This document shows positions 8,143 to 15,390 of a stretch of DNA of 41,069 bases, in pieces (position 1 is the stretch's first letter; each line of letters starts with the position of its first letter). Below the pieces are notes generated by a model. That model did no database searches and was not told the origin of the DNA. It was given only the letters and a program-made list of their open reading frames with translations. Source of the DNA: Desulfuromonadales bacterium (GTDB lineage: Bacteria > Desulfobacterota > Desulfuromonadia > Geobacterales > Pseudopelobacteraceae); the NCBI GenBank assembly GCA_013377095.1, contig JACAAY010000044.1, forward strand, positions 1-41,069, read 5' to 3'. The position numbers and the translations under genes were made by a program.

Positions 8143-9486
8143 CTACGTTGAGAGGGAAGCCCCTGCAAATGGCTGTGTATTCGCCAGACTTTTAAAATAG
8201 CGGCTACGGGTAGACAAATTGAGCCCGGCATACACCTGGCAACCGAACAGGGTGCGTTTCCATGGGGTCATGCCGAAGAATCGTTTTGTGATTGCGCCGT
8301 ATGAATATGCTTGCCTGTTCAAGCGGGCGAAGCCGCTGATGAGTTCGTCAACGGTCATCCCCTTGGGTTGAAAAAGGAGTGTGTCCGGTGGGTAGCCACG
8401 CAGCCACCAGTCATTGACGAACAACCTGCCTTCGTTTGTGAGTCGTGAATATAAACGTGTTCCCGGATAGGGGGTCAGAATCCTCAGTTGGGCGCAATCC
8501 ATGCTGCTCTTCAGAATGAAATCACGGGTCTGATCGAACACATGCTTGTCTTCGAAATCAAAACCAAATACAAAACAGCCCAGTATGCCGAATCCTTCGC
8601 CATGGAAACGTCGCATGGCTTCGAAAAAATCGATCTTCAGGGCCTTGATCTTATGTACTTCGTCCTGCGTATCTTTCTGGACCGATTCAAAGCCGATCAA
8701 AAGCCCCATGCAGCCCGCACGATTCATCAATCCCAGCAGTTCCGGATCCTCGGCCAACGATACCGTGCCCTGTGCCAGCCATCGCTTTCGCAGAGGAATC
8801 ATCTCGGTAAAGAGTTTTTTTGCCGCATTCCGGTCCAGCCCCAGGGCGTCATCGACGAAGAAGAGATGGGGGGAGTCAATGGACTCTATCTCTGCAATCA
8901 CCTCATGAACCGGCCTGACGCGATAGCGTTGACCCAAGGTCTGTCCGATGCAGCAGAATTCGCAATCAAAGGGACAGCCGCGGGATGTCTCGATACCGAT
9001 CGGCACCGGTATATACGCCTGTGCCTGACCTCTGGGGAACAGGTCCCGCCGTGGTATCGGCAGGCCCTCCAGTTCGGTCGCTTTTTCGGCCTTGTATATT
9101 CGCCGCAGCTGCCCCGATTCGGCATCAGCTATAAGTTGTGGCCAGATGCCCTCCGCTTCGCCCCTGACCACGGCGTCCGCATGCTCCAGGGCCTCTTCGG
9201 GCAATACCGTGGGGTGGATCCCTCCCATCACCACCTTCACCCCCTTGCGGCGATAGCTGTCACCGATCTGATAGGCCCGGATCGCCAGTTCGGTCAGGAC
9301 GGTGATGGCAACCAGATCCACATCCTGATCCATGTCATCGGCAGCAAAGGCTTCATCGACAATGGTAAGGCTGTGGCCGGGTGGGGTAAGCGCCGCCAGA
9401 AGAGGCAGATTAACCCGCTGGAGCTTGAACGGGCTGGATAACACATCTTCACCCTGATCACGCGGTGCTATAAGTTTTATTTTCAT
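8143..9486 (-). CDS. B12-binding-domain radical SAM protein
   Basis: A 447-aa enzyme. An N-terminal cobalamin-binding-type Rossmann domain (about 1-130) contains VVMGGIHPTVLPEEAL and ADAVVRGEAEG. The radical SAM core follows, with SRGCPFDCEFC giving the cluster-binding Cys171, Cys175 and Cys178. The C-terminal region with LTPYPGTRLY matches this class (BchE-like/DUF4070 type). Family members methylate, cyclise or couple unactivated carbons, often on lipids; the substrate here cannot be read from sequence. The ATG at 9486 has an AGAGGT site and was preferred over an upstream in-frame start at 9531. It overlaps the end of the EptA-like gene by 29 nt, so it ends the exporter/decoration operon, and a lipid-tailoring role is inferred. 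Confidence 0.88.
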   Translation of the reverse strand: MKIKLIAPRDQGEDVLSSPFKLQRVNLPLLAALTPPGHSLTIVDEAFAADDMDQDVDLVAITVLTELAIRAYQIGDSYRRKGVKVVMGGIHPTVLPEEALEHADAVVRGEAEGIWPQLIADAESGQLRRIYKAEKATELEGLPIPRRDLFPRGQAQAYIPVPIGIETSRGCPFDCEFCCIGQTLGQRYRVRPVHEVIAEIESIDSPHLFFVDDALGLDRNAAKKLFTEMIPLRKRWLAQGTVSLAEDPELLGLMNRAGCMGLLIGFESVQKDTQDEVHKIKALKIDFFEAMRRFHGEGFGILGCFVFGFDFEDKHVFDQTRDFILKSSMDCAQLRILTPYPGTRLYSRLTNEGRLFVNDWWLRGYPPDTLLFQPKGMTVDELISGFARLNRQAYSYGAITKRFFGMTPWKRTLFGCQVYAGLNLSTRSRYFKSLANTQPFAGASLST

Positions 9487-11257
9487 CGTTAGTACCTCTG
9501 TTAACAGGTCGTGATACACCCCAGCCCTCATTCGAAGGCGTGGAAATACTCTTCACCACAAAATCACCGCATCCATGAAGAGAGCCGCTCATATAGTAAC
9601 GTTCTTTATTGTCCTCTGCCGTCAAAGCCAAGATCGATTTGCCATAGGGACGAACCCGCACAGAGTCCGGTACGCCCATCAGGTCGAGCAGGGTCGCGAA
9701 ACAGTTGAGGTGTGAAACCCTGATGCCGGAAGCGATACCGTCCAGGAGTCCCTGCTTGTCATACTCCGCGCCTGACAGGAGAAAAGCGGGCACATCGACG
9801 ATTTCCTGGTCGGGTTTCATATGGGTATACGTCTGGCCATGCTCGGCCAGTGTCTGGCCATGGTCCGACGTGTACAGCAGGGCATAGTTTTGATTCGTCG
9901 TTTCGGAAACGAGCAGCCGAAAGAATTCATCCACCTGAAAGCGGATCCCGTTGTCATAGGTGTTAACCAGTTTCTCGCGTCCGGTCGCGCTGGGGTCGAT
10001 GGCGTGCGATGCTTTCATAACCGGCTTCCAGATCGAAGCATCCGAATTGTCCGGATATCGGTCGCGATAGTTAAAATGGAGTCCCTTCTTGTTGACGAGT
10101 ATGAAATAGCCGCTTCCTTCATTCAGAAAAGAGCTGAGATAGCCGGCTACGCCCAGGTCCTTTGTGGTATCGAGATCGATCCGGAGCTCCTTGAACGACT
10201 TTTCGGTCATCCAGCGGTCCAGGCCCCGCACGGGGCCATCCCCGGCCGCTTTCACGAGGGTGGAAAGGTAGATTCGATTGATATCAATGTAGAGCGTCTC
10301 GTAGCCCATGTTCTTGGCGTAATCGAAGATGGTCGGGTTCTTGTCGGTTTGATAGTCGTCGTCCGGGAATGCGGTGTGACCGGTAATCAGATAGGCATTG
10401 CTGATGTGTGAAAAAGAGCCGGCCGAGACACAAATTCCAAGGTTTTTGAGCCGCCCCTGAGCTTCCAAATCTTGAAGGAAGGGAGTGGTGGGCCGCGGGT
10501 AGCTGTTCAGGCTGAGATTGCTGCCTCGAACCGACTCGTCGATGACATAGATGATACTGTCACGGGGGCGTTGGGAGTCCTGACCGGTTGGCAGCTCGTC
10601 ACGCGGTCCGCGATATCCGCGACGCTTCTCAAACCCGCAATGGAACGCCGTTCGGAGAAAGGATGTCAGGGGATTCAGATGGAAGCTGCGTTCCGGCACG
10701 TGCAGAAAGAGGAGGAAATTGGAAACGACAAGATAGAGCACCGCCAGGAGCATGGGGAAAAGTGTCCCCGGAAAGGTATATCCAGGTGGGACGACCAGCA
10801 GTACGGAGAGAACGAGCAGGTAGGGGAGCGTATACAGGAAAACCAGCGGCTTGAAGAAGCTCAGCATGGCTGCCACCCGGTGATCGCCACTGACGGTCAG
10901 GGCCAGAAACAGGTCGGTGGCGGTCATGAACTGGGCCAGCGTCAGCCAATAGGAGAGTTGGATGACGGTAATGAAAGCAGAAAACAGGAGCACAAGCAGG
11001 CGGAGAGGTCCCGGCAGGAGGGCAACCAGATAGAAGAGGGCCACTATTTGCAGGAATACCAGCATAAAAGTCCCTGAAAACCTCACCATGCCGGCGACCG
11101 AATGCGAACACCGCAGGCTACGGTAATCCCGGAACCTCAAAACCGGATCAATGATCAGCGCCACTGTCGCTGCCAGTAAGGCGGTCATGACATGGGGATA
11201 GGGTGCCCAGGTGAGGACGCTGTGGAGGTCTAGTGCAGTCACGTACCCTCTTCCCAT
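9458..11257 (-). CDS. EptA-like membrane phosphotransferase (alkaline-phosphatase/sulfatase superfamily)
   Basis: An integral membrane protein of 599 aa, with about five membrane segments in the first 190 residues and then a periplasmic hydrolase-fold domain. Metal and active-site signatures resemble phosphoethanolamine transferases of the EptA type: DESVRGSNLSLNSYPRPTTPFL (compare GETARxxNFSLNGY), and TSDHGQTLAEHG with Asp465/His466. The usual Thr nucleophile (SCGTSTA) aligns with SAGSFS, giving Ser281, and the nearby Cys is missing. EptA enzymes move phosphoethanolamine from phosphatidylethanolamine to lipid A or other acceptors; the acceptor here is unknown. It overlaps the ABC permease gene. 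The ATG lacks a good ribosome site, so GTG at 11242 (after GGAAGAGG, in a GTGA overlap with the permease stop) is a credible alternative start. Confidence 0.8.
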   Translation of the reverse strand: MGRGYVTALDLHSVLTWAPYPHVMTALLAATVALIIDPVLRFRDYRSLRCSHSVAGMVRFSGTFMLVFLQIVALFYLVALLPGPLRLLVLLFSAFITVIQLSYWLTLAQFMTATDLFLALTVSGDHRVAAMLSFFKPLVFLYTLPYLLVLSVLLVVPPGYTFPGTLFPMLLAVLYLVVSNFLLFLHVPERSFHLNPLTSFLRTAFHCGFEKRRGYRGPRDELPTGQDSQRPRDSIIYVIDESVRGSNLSLNSYPRPTTPFLQDLEAQGRLKNLGICVSAGSFSHISNAYLITGHTAFPDDDYQTDKNPTIFDYAKNMGYETLYIDINRIYLSTLVKAAGDGPVRGLDRWMTEKSFKELRIDLDTTKDLGVAGYLSSFLNEGSGYFILVNKKGLHFNYRDRYPDNSDASIWKPVMKASHAIDPSATGREKLVNTYDNGIRFQVDEFFRLLVSETTNQNYALLYTSDHGQTLAEHGQTYTHMKPDQEIVDVPAFLLSGAEYDKQGLLDGIASGIRVSHLNCFATLLDLMGVPDSVRVRPYGKSILALTAEDNKERYYMSGSLHGCGDFVVKSISTPSNEGWGVSRPVNRGTNDENKTYSTA

Positions 11258-12354
11258 TTTGTTGCCAGTATGCCCAGGATGAAGACCACGGCGGCAAAGA
11301 CACCAATGATAGCGGCGTTACGCAGCGAGTCGCCGTTGTCCTCAAAGACCATGGCTGCCCTGAGCCCCTCGTTCACGTAATACAACGGCAGTATTTTTGC
11401 GATCTTCTGCAGGAAACCGGGCATCAGCTCTATGGGGAAGAAGCTGCCCGAGAGGAACATCATCGGGAAACTGATGGCGTTTGCAGCTGCGGCAGCGCTC
11501 TGCGCCTCCTTGACGAAGCGGGTCAGGATCATACCGATACCGACGAACGCGAATACGTCAAGCAGGATGAAGACAAGCAGCCAGGCGTCCAGATGCAGGT
11601 TGACATCAAACACGGCATAGCTCACCAGCAGCATCGCGGTGGTGGATACGATCGCGATGATGAACTGGTAGAGGATGTCCGACAGTATCCAGTCGGTACG
11701 GGTGATGGGGGTCGTGGAGAGTTTCCTGATGATCCCCTTCTGGCGCAGTTCAGTGTTCAGATTCACCGTGCCGAACAGACTCAAGGTCATCACCGACATG
11801 GCGATGATGCCGGGAATGAAGTACTCGATGAAGCGGTATTTCCTGGTGAGTATGGATTTCTGGGCTGACTTGATGAACGGTGGAATCCCGGACATCTCCC
11901 GGTTTATTCCGGCCAGCACCGCATCCAGAATTTGAATTTTTACCGGCACAGAGGAAGAGCTGGGGTCATAGATATAGGTGATGGTGGCGGATGAGTTGAA
12001 ATCGCTGAAAAACTTCCGCCGCAGAAGTGATTTTTCCAGGCCCTTGGGAATGACCAGGACCAGGTTGACCCTGTTGTTCCTGACGTACTGAACGGCGTTG
12101 ACGGCCGGGTCGACTCTGGTGATCTTGAACTTCCCCTCGACTTCCAGGGCCTTGATTGACTCTGCCGACGACGTGGACTGGTCCAGATCCTGCACGCACA
12201 GGTGAAATTCCACGTTGTCCTGGCTCATGAAAATCGTGCCGAACACAAGTATCAGTATGATCGGGAAGGCAATCGTGAAGAACATGGTGGTCTTCTCGCG
12301 CCAGACGCTGATCAGTTTTACGAAGAGATTTGCAGCGATGACACGCGGGTTCAT
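11239..12354 (-). CDS. ABC-2 type transporter permease
   Basis: A 371-aa membrane subunit of the ABC-2 class (PF12698 type). One N-terminal membrane helix (about 22-42, FFTIAFPIILILVFGTIF) is followed by a large external domain (about 45-175). Five C-terminal helices follow, with the characteristic FLSGSFFPIELMPGFLQKIAKILPLYYV segment. Its start overlaps the ATPase stop (ATGA), so the two subunits are co-translated. Family members export lipids, polysaccharides or drugs. The operon neighbours (EptA-like and radical SAM enzymes) favour a lipid substrate, which is inference. Confidence 0.92.
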   Translation of the reverse strand: MNPRVIAANLFVKLISVWREKTTMFFTIAFPIILILVFGTIFMSQDNVEFHLCVQDLDQSTSSAESIKALEVEGKFKITRVDPAVNAVQYVRNNRVNLVLVIPKGLEKSLLRRKFFSDFNSSATITYIYDPSSSSVPVKIQILDAVLAGINREMSGIPPFIKSAQKSILTRKYRFIEYFIPGIIAMSVMTLSLFGTVNLNTELRQKGIIRKLSTTPITRTDWILSDILYQFIIAIVSTTAMLLVSYAVFDVNLHLDAWLLVFILLDVFAFVGIGMILTRFVKEAQSAAAAANAISFPMMFLSGSFFPIELMPGFLQKIAKILPLYYVNEGLRAAMVFEDNGDSLRNAAIIGVFAAVVFILGILATKWEEGT

Positions 12355-13304
12355 TTTATACCTCTGCTTGTGACCTGGCCGTCATGGAGCGCTTCGCCGG
12401 TGAGCTTCAGAAAGACCTCTTCCAGGTTTGGTATCCCGACCTCCAGGCCCCGGTACAATGCCCCGCTCTCCTTGAGAGCGCTCAGAATTTTCTGCACATC
12501 GTCCGTGTGCTCCACCCTGGTCTTGATGTCCCGGTGGTTGTCAATCACCGGTTTGAAGCCCATGGAGCGGATGATTTCAACTACGTTTTCATCGACGGAC
12601 TGCAAGGTGAGGACCAGGTACTTCGTGTTGTTTTTGATGAGGCCCGCCGGAGAGCCCATGGCGATGATCTTCCCCTTGGAAATGATTGCGACCCTGTCCG
12701 CAAGCAGCTCGGCCTCCTCCATGTAGTGGGTGGTCAGAAAGACCGTTTTGCCCTTTTTTTTCAGGCCCAGCAGGACTTCCCACACCTCGCGGCGCGCCCG
12801 GGGATCGAGTCCCGTGGTCGGCTCGTCCAGGAAAACGACCTCCGGGTCGTTCACGAGCGCAATCGCGATTCCGAGGCGCTGTTTCAACCCTCCGGAAAGG
12901 CTCCGGTACTGCTCTTTGGACTTGTCCTTGAGATTCACCAGCTCTATTAACCCGTCAATGTCACAGTTTCTGCAACTGAATAGCCGTGAGTAATACTCCA
13001 GGGTCTCTCTGACCGTTATCCGGTCAAAGGAGTTGAATCCCTGGGGGAGGACGCCGATGCGGCGGACGATATCGTGTTTCTTTTTGGTGACATCCCTGCC
13101 AAGCAGCGTAACCTTGCCGGACGTGGGCATGCGGATTGTGTCGATGATCTCGACGGTCGTGGTCTTGCCGGCACCGTTCGGACCCAACAGGGCGAACAGT
13201 TCGCCCGTGCTGACGGTGAACGATATATCATCGACAGCAAGTAGCTCGCCGTAGCGTTTGGTAAGATTTTCGACTTCAATTGCGTATCCGGTTTCTTCGG
13301 TCAT
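12351..13304 (-). CDS. ABC transporter ATP-binding protein
   Basis: A 317-aa ATPase of the DrrA/CcmA type. Walker A is GPNGAGKTT (residues 41-49), the signature is LSGGLKQRLGIAIA, Walker B is VVFLDEPTTGLDP, and an H-loop follows in LTTHYMEEAE. The C-terminal 90 residues are the extension usual in this exporter class. It pairs with the ABC-2 permease through a 4-nt ATGA overlap. The upstream gap to the next gene (about 165 nt) carries two inverted repeats, so this operon may have its own promoter or be fed by read-through from the lipid-synthase operon. Confidence 0.95.
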   Translation of the reverse strand: MTEETGYAIEVENLTKRYGELLAVDDISFTVSTGELFALLGPNGAGKTTTVEIIDTIRMPTSGKVTLLGRDVTKKKHDIVRRIGVLPQGFNSFDRITVRETLEYYSRLFSCRNCDIDGLIELVNLKDKSKEQYRSLSGGLKQRLGIAIALVNDPEVVFLDEPTTGLDPRARREVWEVLLGLKKKGKTVFLTTHYMEEAELLADRVAIISKGKIIAMGSPAGLIKNNTKYLVLTLQSVDENVVEIIRSMGFKPVIDNHRDIKTRVEHTDDVQKILSALKESGALYRGLEVGIPNLEEVFLKLTGEALHDGQVTSRGIK

Positions 13305-13383
13305 GATTCTCCAATTCGCCCATCTGGGCGACGGTACTGAAAGTCCCGATTATCGCTATTCTTCAACTGCGGCTTCAATACAT

Positions 13384-13438
13384 CCCCCTCTCCCTGAGGA
13401 CCCAAAGGGCCTAAAGGAAGAGGGTCAGGGTGAGGGGG
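13384..13438. repeat. Intergenic palindromic (REP-like) element
   Basis: CCCCCTCTCCCTGA at the left pairs with TCAGGGTGAGGGGG at the right with few mismatches, enclosing a smaller GGACCCAAAGGGCC palindrome. This C/T-rich then G/A-rich layout is typical of dispersed intergenic palindromes. It separates the acyltransferase-like gene from the ABC ATPase gene and may end or weaken transcription. Confidence 0.6.
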
Positions 13439-13463
13439 AATAGGTGTATTTCTGGCCACCACT

Positions 13464-13510
13464 GCCCCCTCATCCGGCCTTCGGCCACCTTCTCCCAGGG
13501 GGAGAAGGGA
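13464..13510. repeat. Second REP-like element overlapping the end of the GNAT-type gene
   Basis: CCCCCTCATCCGGCCTTCGGCC followed by ACCTTCTCCC and GGGAGAAGG contains two nested palindromes, CCGGCCTTCGGCC and CTTCTCCC/GGGAGAAG. This class of element is widespread in bacterial intergenic DNA. Here it supplies the last dozen or so codons of the gene ending at 13470. Confidence 0.6.
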
Positions 13511-14648
13511 TTGGCTGAAGTGGTGCGGCCGCGGATTGAGCGGGCCAAAACCCGAGTCGGCTGAGGAGCTTTCCGGTCATTGCATGGGGCCAGATCAGAA
13601 GACGGTCTAACACCGGATTGCGGTGCCTGAATAACATAAAGCTCGGGATAAACGTGGCGCCCAGGTGCGTTTTAGTCTTTTCCGTGCCCTGACCCGCGTA
13701 ATAGAGCGGGATTTTTTGTTCAATGCAGGTGCGGACATTTTCAATCCAGGACAGGACATACAGGTTGTATTCACGGCCCAGCCCGTAATCCATGCAGAAA
13801 AACAGATCCACCAGCCTGTCCTCTTGTACGACGAGCAGATTGAATGCAACCAGTTCTTCCTGCACAAAATAGAGCCTGTACTCGGCGCCCGGAACGTCTT
13901 CGCAGATCGTTTCAAAAAACCGGAGGCTGAGTGTGCCAAGCGCCATGGGGCTGCGCGCCACTGTTTCCAGATACAGCCTGTAGATCCGCTCCAGATAGGG
14001 AGCAATAGTGCGGCTGCCACGTACCCGGACCTGGGGGGCAACCCGCATTTTGCGGCGCAGGTCTCTTCGCGCGCCCCGTGAAAGACGCGCCAGATATTCC
14101 TCGATGCTGTTGAAATCGATCGCCAGGCAGGCGCAGGACCGATAGGGCACCCGGTTGAATTCTTGACAGAGCGCTGCGGGAAGTTTGCCGTACTGATTGA
14201 AGTTGTAACAGGCCAGGATATCGCTCTTGTGTTCGACTGCGAGCGTATGCAGGGCGCTTAAGGCCATTTTGAATGCCACATTGTGAGTCTCCGCATCGAT
14301 GTGTGGATCGATCCCGATTTCACTCCATCCCCCCAGCAGCGACCCCACACTCAATACACGAGGATGGAAAAGCGAGGGGAGCAGGCGGCCGGCCACTTTG
14401 AGAACTGTTTTAAGCCTCCCCTCCACAAAAGCGGACAGGTCAAAACGGGTTTCAAACAAGGGCAACAGGAGAATCGGAACTGCATCTTGAAACACCACAA
14501 TACTGGACAGCTTGAAACCGGTAATACCCGATTCCTGCAACAGGAAAAGCAGGGCGGGCGTAACGGACGGCTCCGGGAAAATCCGAGCGAGTTCTGTTGG
14601 CGATGCTCCGTCCAGGCGCGGCATGCACCTGCAGGTAAGTTTAGGCAT
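13470..14648 (-). CDS. GNAT/FemAB-type acyltransferase-like protein
   Basis: A 392-aa soluble protein resembling the GNAT_acetyltr_2/BioF2-like and PF04339 peptidoglycan-FemAB-like families. It contains an Arg-rich helix (ARRDLRRKMRVAP) and, near residue 310, a YYAGQGTEKTKTHLGA segment like those families' C-terminal acyl-binding region. A typical role would be acyl transfer to an amine, but the substrate is unknown. Its ATG overlaps the PPTase stop by 8 nt, so it belongs to the megasynthase operon. The final residues (PLQPIPSPPGRRWPKAG) are encoded by a REP-like repeat and are probably not part of the fold. Confidence 0.72.
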   Translation of the reverse strand: MPKLTCRCMPRLDGASPTELARIFPEPSVTPALLFLLQESGITGFKLSSIVVFQDAVPILLLPLFETRFDLSAFVEGRLKTVLKVAGRLLPSLFHPRVLSVGSLLGGWSEIGIDPHIDAETHNVAFKMALSALHTLAVEHKSDILACYNFNQYGKLPAALCQEFNRVPYRSCACLAIDFNSIEEYLARLSRGARRDLRRKMRVAPQVRVRGSRTIAPYLERIYRLYLETVARSPMALGTLSLRFFETICEDVPGAEYRLYFVQEELVAFNLLVVQEDRLVDLFFCMDYGLGREYNLYVLSWIENVRTCIEQKIPLYYAGQGTEKTKTHLGATFIPSFMLFRHRNPVLDRLLIWPHAMTGKLLSRLGFWPAQSAAAPLQPIPSPPGRRWPKAG

Positions 14649-15390
14649 GGCTTGTCAGGCTCCGATCCACAAGGGCAATGGAAAGCCACATCCCCCGCTG
14701 TGGAAGCGAATGCACCCATAGAGAGCGGCCGGTAGCCAGGGGAAAGCGTTGCAGGGCTTTCCCGGTTAAACTCACCGGAAAAGCGCACCAGCCTTCCCCT
14801 GTAACCAAACTCCCTGACGATTGCCGGATGCTGATCTGCAGCGGGTCCACCAGGTGGAATGCACATCCCAGCGCCTTGACAAGCGCTTCCTTGATGGACC
14901 AGAGCAAGGCTGAAGCCTCTTCCCGGTTTCCGCTCGTCAAACCCAGGGCATGTTCAAGCTCCTCCGGATGGAAGACCCGCTGAACGGGGTATCCTCCGCG
15001 GAATTCATCGCTGCCAGCCGCATCAATGCCGATTTCGGAATCATTTCCACAGAGAGCAACCCAGAGCTTTCCTCCCCCCTGGCTGAAGGAGATGGCCGGC
15101 CCGCGATGATCTCCCGACAGAAGAAAAGGCTTGCCAAGGGGGCCACGCACCAGCCGAATCGGGAAAGCAGCCCTGCTGGATGATCGCCCCTGTTTCCCCG
15201 GTGGATTTTTAGTTGTGGCACGGTAGTCCCACAGGATGGAGACGAGGCGGCTCCTGGTCTCTTCTCCGTTTGCCCCGGAACCCTCGGGTGGGGCGGGTAA
15301 GGAGGCATAGAAAACGTGCCCTCCTCCCTGAACAGGATTCAGCCTGTGGGCGGTTGCTTGGCCCCTATCCATTGTCGTTTCAACTCTCAT
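14641..15390 (-). CDS. Sfp/EntD-type 4'-phosphopantetheinyl transferase
   Basis: A 249-aa enzyme that would load the phosphopantetheine arm of CoA onto carrier domains. Recognised motifs: GPLGKPFL (83-90), ISFSQGG (100-106), IGIDAAGSDEF (120-130) with metal-binding Asp123, and WSIKEALVKALG (164-175) with Glu168. The usual GIDIE is GIDAA, so the second acidic ligand may come from a nearby residue. The start at 15390 shares one base with the megasynthase stop (TGATG), which fixes the choice over an in-frame ATG at 15441. This coupling makes the two carrier domains of the megasynthase its obvious substrates. Confidence 0.9.
   Translation of the reverse strand: MRVETTMDRGQATAHRLNPVQGGGHVFYASLPAPPEGSGANGEETRSRLVSILWDYRATTKNPPGKQGRSSSRAAFPIRLVRGPLGKPFLLSGDHRGPAISFSQGGGKLWVALCGNDSEIGIDAAGSDEFRGGYPVQRVFHPEELEHALGLTSGNREEASALLWSIKEALVKALGCAFHLVDPLQISIRQSSGSLVTGEGWCAFPVSLTGKALQRFPLATGRSLWVHSLPQRGMWLSIALVDRSLTSHA

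Noticed and set aside
8488..9441. 317-codon plus-strand open frame opposite the radical SAM gene
   Set aside because: The opposite strand carries the CxxxCxxC and cobalamin-domain motifs; this frame has none.
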